A program made the translations under genes and the position numbers. A DNA stretch of 64,000 nucleotides from Hyphomicrobiales bacterium. Its GTDB lineage: Bacteria > Pseudomonadota > Alphaproteobacteria > Rhizobiales > Phreatobacteraceae. The notes beneath the pieces were generated by a model. That model worked only from the letters and a program-made list of their open reading frames with translations, was not told the origin of the DNA and searched no databases. Shown piece by piece: positions 38,465 through 47,179 of this stretch. The stretch's first letter is position 1. Every line of letters starts with the position of its first letter. The stretch is from positions 1 to 64,000 of the forward strand of contig JAFKKV010000009.1 in NCBI GenBank assembly GCA_017304475.1, written 5' to 3'.

Positions 38465-39364
38465 TTAACGTTCCGCAGCCCAGAGCTGGGCGAGGTCCTT
38501 CGTCCAGGTCGGGATGTGGCTCTTGGCGACCGTCCGAGTGAAAGTTTTGAAGTAACCTTTCGTACTGAGCGACCCGTTGAGGCGGTCGGAAAGCGCGGCG
38601 GCATCCTCGATCTTCATTTCGGAGAGAGCGAACAGCATCTCAGCCAAATTGTTCACTCGCCGCTGCTTCCCGTCGGAATAATTCGAGGCTGCTTCGATTT
38701 CCTTCTTGTAGGCCTGGACCAAGACCTGTTCGGTCTCACGATTCTCGTCAACCTCCGTACCGTTAATGTTCTTGTCGCGATCCAGCATCGCTTCTACTGC
38801 GCGACGGTCATCGTCGTCCAAAATCGGTATCTTCTCGAATAAGCCGAGAGAGGTCACGTCCGTCAGGACCGACTCACCGCCGAGAAGCATGTTGGGTGTG
38901 ACGGCGGCTGCCTTGCGGCCCGGAACCAGGACGATACCTGCCGCCGTGTAGGCAGCCGTTACCAGCTCAGAACAGAAGAACCTGTCGCCCTTCCTCCGCG
39001 TCCTGATCTGTCTAGCCTTGGTGGCCAGCGCTCCGCGAAGATTGTAGTTCTTGAAGGCTTGGCTGCGAACGGCGGCTTCGATTGCGCCCTTCTGCGCGTC
39101 GGTGAGCCCGGGATAGCGTAGCTGCCGGTAGCGAGCGGGCTCGCGCGTTACGATGCGCAAGGCGGACAGAAAGACCACGCCGCGCATTACGGCCTCCACG
39201 ACCTGGCCGCCGCCGATGGAGATCAGGGCGTGCGTGAAGGGGCGCGGCTCAACGAACCGGATAAGGTTTCCGAACTTCGACTCTCCATTTTCGACCAGCA
39301 CATCGCCGATCTGGAGAGCTTTGTAGTTCAAACGGTAATACGTCGCGTCTTCGCTCGCGCTCAT
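38465..39364 (-). CDS. YiiX/YebB-like permuted NlpC/P60 cysteine hydrolase
   Basis: 299 residues from ATG 39364, preferred to the frame opening at 39409 because GGGGATGAG precedes it. The permuted papain-like fold shows LQIGDVLV (17-24), the His in RPFTHALISIGGG (His45) and the nucleophile Cys131 in FFCSELVTAAY. Members hydrolyse peptides or acyl links, some in lipid or cell-wall metabolism, and permuted NlpC domains occur in conflict systems. The C-terminal ~130 residues are helical and unassigned. No signal peptide, so it is probably cytosolic. Confidence 0.8.
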   Translation of the reverse strand: MSASEDATYYRLNYKALQIGDVLVENGESKFGNLIRFVEPRPFTHALISIGGGQVVEAVMRGVVFLSALRIVTREPARYRQLRYPGLTDAQKGAIEAAVRSQAFKNYNLRGALATKARQIRTRRKGDRFFCSELVTAAYTAAGIVLVPGRKAAAVTPNMLLGGESVLTDVTSLGLFEKIPILDDDDRRAVEAMLDRDKNINGTEVDENRETEQVLVQAYKKEIEAASNYSDGKQRRVNNLAEMLFALSEMKIEDAAALSDRLNGSLSTKGYFKTFTRTVAKSHIPTWTKDLAQLWAAER

Positions 39365-39886
39365 CTCATCCCCGCCGGCGAGGGCTGCCTTGTCAGGCTG
39401 TGGCTTCATTAGGAGTGCACGCGTTCAGGGGCGACCCGGACTGCGAAGAGCCAGAACGGGGACTTGTCCGTCGCAGAACTCGATCGACCATTCACTAGCA
39501 TGGCTCACGTCCACACTACCGGACTTCGAAAGGTCATTTCCGACTTGACCGGCATTGCCGGCGTGAAGGGTCTGTTCGCGTCGAGGTCCTGGTCCCACGC
39601 GAACGACTTATCTGCCCGGTCCTCTCCAGCATTGCCGGCACCGTCCTGCGCGCTGCGGTATATGCGGCGATGCTGACCGTCCTGGTCGCCAAGTGAGATC
39701 ACGCTGCCCGCGACCGGACCTCCTAAGCTTCCGAGAAGGACCGTATAGCAGATGGGGCTAGCTCAAGACCCGCCAATGTCTGCTTTCCGGCGCCCCTAGA
39801 ATGTCGGGAATTGGCGTATTTTCTCCTCCCGTTCAACGAGGAGAATCGCAAAGAAGCAGCGCCCAACCACGCATCCGACCTACCCC
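39365..39886. other. Gap without a supported gene at the island's right border
   Basis: Short frames here lack ribosome sites and family resemblance. Base composition changes from island-like to the GC-rich backbone near 39890. No integrase fragment, tRNA or direct repeat seen. Confidence 0.4.
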
Positions 39887-40621
39887 CTAACCCGCCCCCA
39901 CATCCCTTCCCTGCAACGCAAACCACCCCTCCATCAACTTGCCTCCCCCCGTCGAGAACGTCTCGTCCAACAGGCTCGACGTGACGATCCGCTCGACCCG
40001 GAAATGGCGGTAGTCGGCGCGCAGTTCGCACCAGGCGCCGATGACGGTCACGTCGACATAATAGGCCATGGCGATCGGCCAGATGGTGCGGTGGCTGCGC
40101 TGGCCCTTGGCGTCGGCATAGGTGATCCGGAGCTTGCGGGTCTGGCGGATGGCGCGCCTGACATCGGAGAGATCGATGCCCTCGGGGATCTCGGCGCTGC
40201 CATCGGAGACGTGGAAGGGGGCGGAGACGACGCCGGGGCGCAGGGCGTCGGGCAGGATCGTGGCGATCTTGGCCAGCACGGTGTCGGCCGCCTCCTGGAG
40301 GCCGGGATCGCGCAGGCGGCGCACCAGCCGGGCGCCTACGGCGATCGCGTCGATCTCGTCGGCGGTGAACATCAGCGGCGGCAGGTCGAAACCCCGGCGC
40401 AGCACATAGCCGATGCCGGAGGCGCCCTCGATCGGGATGCGGCGCGCCTGCAGGGCGGCGATGTCGCGATAGACGGTGCGGATATTGACCTCGAGATGCT
40501 CGGCGAGCATGGCCGCCGTCATCGGACGGCTGGCGACGCGCAGGCTCTGGATGATGTCGAACAACCGGTCGGCCCGCCGCACGGCCTCCTCCCCCGTTAT
40601 GCCCGCAGACACTCCTGACAC
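39887..40621 (-). CDS. YafY-type transcriptional regulator (HTH_11 + WYL)
   Basis: 244 residues. N-terminal winged helix (DRLFDIIQSLR...TAAMLAEHLEVNIRTVYRDI), then a WYL-type ligand domain after ~140 (RAIRQTRKLRITYADAKGQ; HRTIWPIAMAYY; DYRHFRVERI). It is transcribed divergently from the DMT transporter gene at 40686, separated by 64 bp, and may regulate it. The stop-side DNA adjoins the island border. Confidence 0.92.
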   Translation of the reverse strand: MSGVSAGITGEEAVRRADRLFDIIQSLRVASRPMTAAMLAEHLEVNIRTVYRDIAALQARRIPIEGASGIGYVLRRGFDLPPLMFTADEIDAIAVGARLVRRLRDPGLQEAADTVLAKIATILPDALRPGVVSAPFHVSDGSAEIPEGIDLSDVRRAIRQTRKLRITYADAKGQRSHRTIWPIAMAYYVDVTVIGAWCELRADYRHFRVERIVTSSLLDETFSTGGGKLMEGWFALQGRDVGAG

Positions 40622-40685
40622 AACGCTGTCAGTCGCCGGGGCCTAGCGTCCGGTCCGGTCGCGTCGAAACGGCGGGAGAGACAGC

Positions 40686-41615
40686 ATGGCAGCGGCAGGC
40701 GAACCCGGCAACACGGCCCCGCAGGCGGGACCCGAGGAGGCCGGCCGGAGCTGGCCCGGCGTCATCATGATCGCGGCATCGGCGGCGGCCTTCAGCAGCG
40801 CCGGACTGTTCACCGGCCTGCTGCCGACCGATATCTGGACCATGCTGTTCTGGCGCAGCGCCTTTGGCGGCCTGGTCATCGGCGGCTTTCTCGCCTGGAG
40901 CCACGGCGCGGCACTCGCTGGCATGGTACGCCGGATCGGCTTGCCCGGCCTTGCGGTCGCCGCCTGCTCGACCGCCGGCACGATCTGCTTCCTGTTCGCG
41001 CTCAGGCAGAGCAGCGTCGCCGAGGTGACGGTGATCTATGCCACCGCGCCCTTCATCGCCGCGGTGGCGACCTGGGCCTGGACCGGCGAGCGGCCCGGCC
41101 GCACGACGCTCGGCGCGAGCCTCCTCGCCCTCATCGGCGTCATGGCCATGGTCCGGGCAGCTCCGGCGGCCGGGCACCTCGCCGGCAACCTGCTGGCTCT
41201 CGCCATGACCACGCTGATCGCCACGATGATGGTGATCATCCGGCGCCACCGGGAGGTCTCGATGCTGCCGGCGGCCTGCCTGTCGGCTTTCGCCTGCATG
41301 CTGGTGGTGGCGCCGGCGGCGGATCCGGCCGGCGTCACCGGGCCGGAATTTCTGGCGCTAGCCCTGTTCGGCATCCTGTTCGGCCTCGGCCTGCTTCTGC
41401 TGACGCTGGGCAGCCGCCGGATCGCGGCGGCGCGGGCGGCGCTCATCGGCAATCTCGAATTGCCGCTCGCGCCGTTCTGGGCCTGGCTGGCGCTCGGCCA
41501 GCTGCCGCCGCGGGCGGCCTGGCTCGGCGGTGCCATCGTGCTGGTCGCGGTGCTGGTCGACATCGCCGCGGGCGCATGCAGTGCCAGGCCCGTTGTCCGG
41601 GCGCGGCAGGCCTGA
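40686..41615 (+). CDS. DMT-superfamily (EamA) exporter
   Basis: 309 residues with ten predicted membrane helices and two EamA repeats (first ending near 155, second from ~170). Conserved features include FWRSAFGGLVIGGF and the VAEVTVIYATAPFIAAVATW segment. Family members export amino acids or metabolites; no substrate can be assigned. It lies next to the divergent YafY-type regulator. Confidence 0.92.
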   Translation: MAAAGEPGNTAPQAGPEEAGRSWPGVIMIAASAAAFSSAGLFTGLLPTDIWTMLFWRSAFGGLVIGGFLAWSHGAALAGMVRRIGLPGLAVAACSTAGTICFLFALRQSSVAEVTVIYATAPFIAAVATWAWTGERPGRTTLGASLLALIGVMAMVRAAPAAGHLAGNLLALAMTTLIATMMVIIRRHREVSMLPAACLSAFACMLVVAPAADPAGVTGPEFLALALFGILFGLGLLLLTLGSRRIAAARAALIGNLELPLAPFWAWLALGQLPPRAAWLGGAIVLVAVLVDIAAGACSARPVVRARQA

Positions 41616-41646
41616 ACGCGCCGGAAGCGCTTCTGGCGGCGGCGGC

Positions 41647-41994
41647 TCAGCCCGGGCTTCGATCGCCGTCGGCGCTCCGGGCGCGGTCGCGATGGGCCTC
41701 GATGACCTCGGGTTCTTCATCGTCGAGCCGGGTCAGCGCATGGGGTGTGCCGCGGCCGGCACGCAGCAATTCGTCGAGCTTGGCCTGGATCGCCTGGGTG
41801 TCGCGATGCTCGGCGCGCTGGATCAGGAGCGTCATCGCCCAGGTGGCGAGCGTCGCCACCCCGTGCCATTCCAGCGTGCCCGGCGACAGGATCAGCCAGG
41901 CCACGGCATAGAGCCCGACCAGGCCGAAGGCGGCGGGGCGCGCCGTCAGGGTGCCGAGCGTCGTGAACAGGCGTCCGATCGGATGGTCGGTCAT
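41647..41994 (-). CDS. Low-affinity iron permease family membrane protein
   Basis: 115 residues from ATG 41994; the frame continues upstream only within the LysR gene's antisense-offset frame. Two membrane helices (FGLVGLYAVAWLILSP and VATLATWAMTLLIQ) followed by AEHRDTQAIQAKLDELLRA, the signature of the PF04120 low-affinity iron permease family. The single-domain small form is common in Proteobacteria; actual iron transport is not demonstrated for it. Confidence 0.85.
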   Translation of the reverse strand: MTDHPIGRLFTTLGTLTARPAAFGLVGLYAVAWLILSPGTLEWHGVATLATWAMTLLIQRAEHRDTQAIQAKLDELLRAGRGTPHALTRLDDEEPEVIEAHRDRARSADGDRSPG

Positions 41995-42047
41995 TCCACG
42001 CCAACGTGGCGCCGGGCCGGAGGTTCCCCGCCGGCCTCGCCGTAGCC

Positions 42048-43160
42048 TCAGCCGAAGTCGACGCCGGGGAACGGCGCCGGCGCGGCGTAGCCGCCGAGGC
42101 TCATCGCCTTGGCGGCATCGGCCATGCGCGGCACCAGGTCGCGCGGATGGATGAACTCGTCCTTGAAGCAGGCATAAAGCGAGGGGTCGAAGATGCGCTT
42201 CAGCCAGTTGACCACCAGCATGTGCTTTTCCGAGCGCTTCAGGTCGGGGTGATAGGTCAGCCAGAGATCCATGTGGTGGCGGATGCCGACATCGACGGGC
42301 ACGAGGCGGGCGCCGAGCGCGATCGAGCAGGTCGGCAGCATGCCGGCACCGACGCCGCGCTCGACGGCATAAAGCGTCGCGGTCGAGGAATTGGTGCGAA
42401 TGCCGACAATGCCGGCCAGGCTGTCGACGCCGAGCGCCCGTGAATAGGCGGCTTCGTCGAGCTGCGGCGCGACCTGCTGGATGATCCGGTGCTGGCGCAG
42501 CTCGGCGATCGAGGCCGGCAGGCCGAAGTCGCGGGCATAGGTTTCGGAAACGAAGGGATAGACATGCAGGCGGCCCAGCCTGGCGATGATCAGGTCGGGA
42601 TTGTCGGGCGGCGCGAACTGGATGGCGATATCGGCCTCCAGCCGGCCGACATCGGCCGGTTCCATGGCGCAGCGCAGATCCACCGTCAGCCGGCGATAGG
42701 TCGCCTGGAAATCGATGAGCTTCGGCAGGACCCAATAGGTGCCCACCCCTTCGGTCACCGCGAGCCGCACGACACCCTGCGGGTCGGGGCCGACGGCATG
42801 GGCGGCGCGGCGGAAGATATCGAAGCTCAGCCGCTCCATCTTGCGGGCGTCGTCCAGGATGGTGCGGCCCTCGTCGGTCAGTTGCAGGCCGGCCTGGTGG
42901 CGCACGAAAAGGGCGAAACCGAGCGCCTCCTCCAGGCGGTCGATGCGGCGCATGACCGTGGTGTCGGTCATGCCCAGGATCTGGGCGGCCTTGCGGAAGC
43001 TGCGGTGATCGACGCAGACCAGGAAGATCTTCAGGTCGCTCCAAGAAGCGGTGATCGATGCGGCCGTGATCGATGCGGCGGTAGTCGATGAGGCTTGGGT
43101 CGGTTCGGCCGGGCTTTGGTGCTGCGCTACCGCAGCAGCCCGCTGCGTTTTCTCCTGCAT
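42048..43160 (-). CDS. LysR-family transcriptional regulator
   Basis: 370 residues, longer than usual through a ~35-residue Ser/Thr/Ala-rich N-terminal extension. HTH at ~40-100 (FRKAAQILGMTDTTVMRRIDRLEEALG) and a LysR substrate-binding domain (VRLAVTEGVGTYWVLPKL). It is divergent from the four-gene operon beginning at 43220 with a 59-bp shared intergenic region, so it likely controls that operon. Confidence 0.92.
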   Translation of the reverse strand: MQEKTQRAAAVAQHQSPAEPTQASSTTAASITAASITASWSDLKIFLVCVDHRSFRKAAQILGMTDTTVMRRIDRLEEALGFALFVRHQAGLQLTDEGRTILDDARKMERLSFDIFRRAAHAVGPDPQGVVRLAVTEGVGTYWVLPKLIDFQATYRRLTVDLRCAMEPADVGRLEADIAIQFAPPDNPDLIIARLGRLHVYPFVSETYARDFGLPASIAELRQHRIIQQVAPQLDEAAYSRALGVDSLAGIVGIRTNSSTATLYAVERGVGAGMLPTCSIALGARLVPVDVGIRHHMDLWLTYHPDLKRSEKHMLVVNWLKRIFDPSLYACFKDEFIHPRDLVPRMADAAKAMSLGGYAAPAPFPGVDFG

Positions 43161-43219
43161 CGCGCCCGTCTCCCCAAGACTAGCTTAACGACCGGTCATG
43201 ATTGTCGGGGAGATTGTAG

Positions 43220-43819
43220 ATGCCTGTCGATGCTCACGATAGTGGTACGGTCATGCCGCGCCATTCGCTCGACCTGCTGAGCCCGGCCCGGCTGGTCGAT
43301 GCTTCGCCGGCGCGCCATGACGAACTCGCCGCCATGGCCGACCTCGCCCGGCAGTCGATTTCCGCGATCAGGATCGGCAATGAGGTGGTCGAGCGGGTCT
43401 ACCGGCATCAGGCGCCGTCGATCTTCCCGTTCCGCGCCGGCGGCCGGATCCGCGGCGGCATCGCCTTTCTCTATCTCAATCCGCATGGCCTCGAGCACCT
43501 GCTGCTCGGCACCTTCGATTTCGCCGATCCCGATCTCCGCCTGCTCGCCGGCCCCGCCGAAACCCCGGCGGCGCTTTATGTCTGGGCGCTGGCGGCGCGC
43601 GGCCGCGCGGCCACCGGCATAGCCGACGTCGCGGTGGAGATGATGCGCCAGCCCTTTGCCGGCGCCGACTACTACGCCCAGCCGGCAACCGATGACGGCG
43701 CGCGGCTACTGCGCCAGGTCGGCTTCACGCGTACGCCGAGCTTCCAGCCCGACCTGTGGATCTATCGCCGGCTCGTCAACCGGCCCGGCGGCGCGGCGGC
43801 GATCGGGGACCGGCCGTGA
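43220..43819 (+). CDS. GNAT-like protein of unknown substrate (first gene of operon)
   Basis: 199 residues, ATG 43220 after GGGGAG. Overall length and a C-terminal DGARLLRQVGFTRTPSFQPDLWIYRR segment resemble GNAT acyltransferases, but the acetyl-CoA P-loop (RxxGxG/A) is not evident, so it may be a degenerate member. It is coupled to the next gene by a GTGA overlap. Confidence 0.65.
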   Translation: MPVDAHDSGTVMPRHSLDLLSPARLVDASPARHDELAAMADLARQSISAIRIGNEVVERVYRHQAPSIFPFRAGGRIRGGIAFLYLNPHGLEHLLLGTFDFADPDLRLLAGPAETPAALYVWALAARGRAATGIADVAVEMMRQPFAGADYYAQPATDDGARLLRQVGFTRTPSFQPDLWIYRRLVNRPGGAAAIGDRP

Positions 43820-44421
43820 GCACCGAGGCCGGGCCGGCCGGCAAAGCCATCACGATCCGCATCGCCCGCAACGTGCAGGACCTCATGCTGGTCACCGCGA
43901 TCCGCTCGGCGGTCTATCTCGCCGAGCAGGACTGCCCCTATGAGGAGGAGTTCGACGGCAACGACCTGGTCGCCGCCCATTTCATCGGCTTCATCGGCGA
44001 CGAACCGGTGGCCTGCCTCCGGGCGCGCTTCTTCGCCGATTTCGCCAAGGTCGAGCGGCTCGCGGTGCGCCATCGCTACCGCCGGTCCACCGTCGCGTTC
44101 CGGCTGGTGCGCGAATGCGTCAGCTTCCTGAAGCGCAAGGGCTATCGGCGCATCTACGGCCAGGCGCAGGACCGGCTCGTCGATTTCTGGGCGCGTTTCG
44201 GCGCGCGGCCGCTGCATCACAACCGCAAGATCGTGTTTTCCGACTTCAGCTATACCGAGATGGTCCTGGAGCTTCCCGCCGATCCCAATGCCATCACGAT
44301 CGACAGCGATCCCTATGTGATCATCCGCCCGGAGGGCCAATGGGACCAGGCCGGCGTGCTGGAGCGCTCGGCCAGCCGCGAGGTGTCGAGCCCGCTGCGC
44401 GACCTGAAGGTGGCGGTCTAG
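43816..44421 (+). CDS. GNAT-family N-acetyltransferase
   Basis: 201 residues from GTG 43816, overlapping the previous stop as GTGA. Acyl-CoA binding pattern: PVACLRARFFADFAKVERLAV then RHRYRRSTVAFRLVRECV, followed by KRKGYRRIYGQAQDRLVDFWARFGARP. The pattern also resembles AHL-synthase-like GNATs, but specific LuxI residues are not evident. Its stop TAG shares its G with the start of the next gene. Confidence 0.85.
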   Translation: MSTEAGPAGKAITIRIARNVQDLMLVTAIRSAVYLAEQDCPYEEEFDGNDLVAAHFIGFIGDEPVACLRARFFADFAKVERLAVRHRYRRSTVAFRLVRECVSFLKRKGYRRIYGQAQDRLVDFWARFGARPLHHNRKIVFSDFSYTEMVLELPADPNAITIDSDPYVIIRPEGQWDQAGVLERSASREVSSPLRDLKVAV

Positions 44422-44999
44422 TGCCGGCCGGATCCTTCGCTTCCGCCGCCGACCGCCTGTGCCAGCCGGCACCGCTCCTGATCTGCTGCGACCTGCAGCA
44501 GGAATATGTGGTGGCCGGGCGGGCCCATACCATGCGCGACAGCGAGGCCGCGCTGAAATCCTGCGGCCGCCTGCTGGCGGCCTGGCGCGACGGTATGTGG
44601 CCGATCGCCCATCTGAAGCGGGTGGCGCGCGCCGCCTGGTTCAATCCGGCCAGCAGCCTGACCGACTGGATCCCGGAATGGCGGCCGCAGCCGGGCGAAC
44701 TGATCTTCGAGCACCCGCTGCCCTCGGCCTATAGCTCGCCGCGCTTTGCCGACTATCTCGCCAATCTCGGGCCGCTGAACTGTTTCGTCATGGGCTTCTC
44801 GCTGGAGGAGACGATCCTTTCGACCGCGATCGAAGGGTTTCACCGCGGCCAGAAACTGACCTGCATCAGCGACGCGGTGGCGGGCGCAGGCCCGCATTCC
44901 GATGCCGACCAGCGCGCCTATCTGGCGACGCTGATGGGGCTGGTGGCGCGCTTTGCCGAGATCAAGACCGAAGAACAGGCCCTCGCGGCCGTCGCATGA
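44421..44999 (+). CDS. Isochorismatase-fold protein lacking the catalytic cysteine
   Basis: 192 residues from GTG 44421, sharing one base with the upstream TAG. Asp24 (CCDLQQEY) and Lys66 (AHLKR) match the isochorismatase/cysteine hydrolase triad. In the VMGFSLEETILSTAIEG segment Thr131 stands where cysteine hydrolases have Cys, by my manual alignment. True isochorismatases also lack this Cys, so it may be an isochorismatase-type enzyme or an inactive scaffold rather than an amidase. Confidence 0.82.
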   Translation: MPAGSFASAADRLCQPAPLLICCDLQQEYVVAGRAHTMRDSEAALKSCGRLLAAWRDGMWPIAHLKRVARAAWFNPASSLTDWIPEWRPQPGELIFEHPLPSAYSSPRFADYLANLGPLNCFVMGFSLEETILSTAIEGFHRGQKLTCISDAVAGAGPHSDADQRAYLATLMGLVARFAEIKTEEQALAAVA

Positions 45000-45044
45000 C
45001 GCGGCCCCGCGACAGGGCCGCACCCGCTCGAATGGGAGACCCGC

Positions 45045-45317
45045 ATGTCGGCTTCGAAACGAGACCCCGACCGATCGCCAACAGGCGAGATGATCGTCCT
45101 GGACGACGATTTCGACGTCAACCGGCTGCGCGAACTGGTCTATTGGAGCCAGGAGCCGGGCCTGGTCGAATTGATGCGCGGCATCCTCGCCATGCCGGAA
45201 CAGGCGCTGACGCGCCTGCAGGCCTTTCTCGGTGCGGTGCAGGCGCCCGAACATCTCAGCGTCGACTACGGCGCGGACGGCCATATCCGCCTGAGTGTTG
45301 CCAAACGGCACTCGTGA
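45045..45317 (+). CDS. Small acidic protein of unknown function, last gene of the GNAT operon
   Basis: 90 residues, ATG 45045 after GGGAG. Composition is helical and acidic (VLDDDFDVNRLRELVYW; MPEQALTRLQAFLG). No family recognised. It follows the isochorismatase-fold gene by 45 bp on the same strand. Confidence 0.65.
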   Translation: MSASKRDPDRSPTGEMIVLDDDFDVNRLRELVYWSQEPGLVELMRGILAMPEQALTRLQAFLGAVQAPEHLSVDYGADGHIRLSVAKRHS

Positions 45318-45530
45318 CGAATCAAATCGCGCAAATCGCGGCTGTGGAGAATTTACCTCGCCCACAGCGCCTTGTGGACCCCGCGAAATATCGCAATAAA
45401 TGCCCGAAAGTGCCTGGCATAGCTTGAGTTCCATTCTAAAGAAGCCGGTATCGATGCTTTTCGGGCGCGCAGGCGCCTTCGCGCGGTGGCGCCATCGAAT
45501 GCACGCCGGCGAAAGGGCCTAGGAGGCATA

Positions 45531-45923
45531 ATGTCGGTCAAGAATCCCAACCCGATCGACCGGCACGTCGGGATGCGCGTACGCATGCGGCGCATGATGC
45601 TCGGAATCAGCCAGGAGAAGCTCGGCGAGCGTCTGGGCCTGACCTTCCAGCAGGTGCAGAAATACGAAAAAGGCGTCAACCGCATCGGCGCGAGCCGCCT
45701 GATGCAGATGTCGGGCATTCTCGGGGTGCCCGTATCCTTCTTCTTCGAGGATGCGCCGAACGAAACGGAGATCGCCGAGGACCTGCTGCCGGCACCGGGC
45801 GCGCTGCTGATCGTGCCGGGCGCCATCCAGCTTCTGCAGGCCTATGCACTGATCGAGGACCCGGCGGTGCGCCGGTCGCTGGTGACGATCGCCGAGAGCA
45901 TCGCGCGCGCGCCGGCAAGCTGA
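45531..45923 (+). CDS. XRE-family helix-turn-helix regulator
   Basis: 130 residues from ATG 45531 with a perfect AGGAGG 10 bp upstream; an earlier in-frame ATG at 45486 has none. Cro/C1-type HTH at ~12-68 (RMMLGISQEKLGERLGLTFQQVQKYEKG), then an acidic linker and a helical tail (LLQAYALIEDPAVRRSLVTIAES). This domain layout is common for orphan regulators in Hyphomicrobiales. Target unknown. Confidence 0.9.
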   Translation: MSVKNPNPIDRHVGMRVRMRRMMLGISQEKLGERLGLTFQQVQKYEKGVNRIGASRLMQMSGILGVPVSFFFEDAPNETEIAEDLLPAPGALLIVPGAIQLLQAYALIEDPAVRRSLVTIAESIARAPAS

Positions 45924-46351
45924 GCCCTGCCGACGCCCCTTCCGCCACGCCGCCGACCGGTTTTTGCCGCTCTTCGCGACGCCGTGGCAGCATGCAGCGC
46001 GTCGATCCGCGTGAAAAGATCGTATTTACCCTAGGTCAACAAAGGTAGATATGACGTGCCACGTCATATCTGCTTCTTGGATCACGGAATAAGATCTTCT
46101 GGATCGACGGCATTCTCTCGAATCTGGGCGTGACGCAGTGCCGGAATACCGGTGTTCACGCATGCGATACCCGCGCATTTCGGCCTCGGCGCCCAGCCGG
46201 CCGATCTCGCCATCGCCCCGGCATGTCCCGTCGCATCCGGACGGCCCGTTTTCATGCGGGCGCGGCGTCATCGCAGGGAGCGATTGAGGCGGGCCGGTTT
46301 CGGCGGCTACTATCACTCTATGCCGCCATCGTTCGAAAGGGAGCCCTGCCT
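45924..46351. other. Gap with a perfect palindrome at 46048-46070
   Basis: Apart from the palindrome (separate entry) the 428 bp contain no supported gene; frames starting at 46130 read into the YbaY-META gene but have no ribosome site. Confidence 0.4.
46048..46070. promoter_or_regulatory. Perfect palindromic site, candidate operator
   Basis: GATATGACGT (46048-46057) and ACGTCATATC (46061-46070) are perfect inverted repeats around GCC. It lies between the XRE gene and the YbaY-META gene, without a T-tract, so it resembles an operator more than a terminator. Its regulator is unknown; the XRE protein is a candidate. Confidence 0.5.
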
Positions 46352-47131
46352 GTGAGACACGAGACGGACAAGCCTGGAATGTCCCGGCGCAGCCTTACCG
46401 GGCTCGTCGGCCTGGCACTGCTGGCGCCATCGGGCGAAGCCGCCGCGGCGACGCTGACGCTGCGCGGCACGGTCGCCTATCGCGAGCGCATCGCCTTGCC
46501 GCGCAGCGCCGTGGTCGAGGTCAAGCTGGTCGACGTGTCGCTGGCGGACGCGCCGGCGCGCACCATCGCCGAAACCCGTATCGCCGCCGGCCCGCGCAAC
46601 CCGGTCCGCTACACGCTGCGCTTCGACCGCGCTGAGATCCAGCCGCGCCGCAGCTACGCGCTGCAGGCCCGGATCAGCGACGGCGACCGGCTGCTGTTCA
46701 TCACCACGACCCGCCATACGGTCTTTGCCGGCGGCCCGAACCGCACCGATATCCGCGTCGAGCGCGTGAGCGGGCAAGGCGAGGCACCACAGCAGCCGGG
46801 CCTCGCCGGCCGCTGGCTCGCCGAGGATATCGGCGGCGGCGGCGTCATCGACCGGCTGCAATCTGTCCTGGAGATCGGCGCCGACGGCCGGGTCTCCGGC
46901 ACCGGCGGCTGCAACCGCATCGGCGGCCGGGCCACCGTGACCGGCACGGCCATTTCCTTCGGCCGCCTCATCTCGACCCAGATGGCCTGCACGCCGGCGG
47001 CGATGAACCAGGAACATAAATTCCTCACCGCGCTCGAGGCGGCACGCAGCTGGCGCATCGACCCGCTGCGCCAGAAGCTGATCCTCAGCGGTGCGGCGGG
47101 CACGACGGTGATGGTGCTGGCGAGGATGTGA
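46352..47131 (+). CDS. YbaY-META two-domain envelope protein
   Basis: 259 residues from GTG 46352, with AAGGGAG 8 bases before it; ATG 46379 is the alternative and is poorly preceded. Signal peptide (RRSLTGLVGLALLAPSGEAAAA), then a YbaY-like beta domain (TLTLRGTVAYRERIALPRSAVVEVKLVDVS) and a META/HslJ domain from ~150 (RVSGTGGCNRIGGRATV, STQMACTPAAMNQEHKFLTAL). Both domains are found in stress- or envelope-linked proteins, so an outer-envelope role is likely. Confidence 0.82.
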   Translation: MRHETDKPGMSRRSLTGLVGLALLAPSGEAAAATLTLRGTVAYRERIALPRSAVVEVKLVDVSLADAPARTIAETRIAAGPRNPVRYTLRFDRAEIQPRRSYALQARISDGDRLLFITTTRHTVFAGGPNRTDIRVERVSGQGEAPQQPGLAGRWLAEDIGGGGVIDRLQSVLEIGADGRVSGTGGCNRIGGRATVTGTAISFGRLISTQMACTPAAMNQEHKFLTALEAARSWRIDPLRQKLILSGAAGTTVMVLARM

Positions 47132-47179
47132 GGTCCCGATCCTGGAGCAGTCCCGGGCAACAGCAAGGATATCGGCACC

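Noticed and set aside
39464..39676. Small plus-strand ORF between the hydrolase and YafY genes
   Set aside because: No ribosome site and no protein-like composition.
41647..43044. Apparent 465-residue protein ending in the iron permease domain
   Set aside because: The N-terminal part is a different frame of the LysR gene; only 41647-41994 resembles a protein family.
43816..44421. Acyl-homoserine lactone synthase
   Set aside because: Shares only the GNAT core; the LuxI-type conserved N-terminal residues are not evident and no LuxR gene is adjacent.
44421..44999. Nicotinamidase or other cysteine hydrolase
   Set aside because: The nucleophilic Cys position is Thr131, so a cysteine hydrolase function is not supported.
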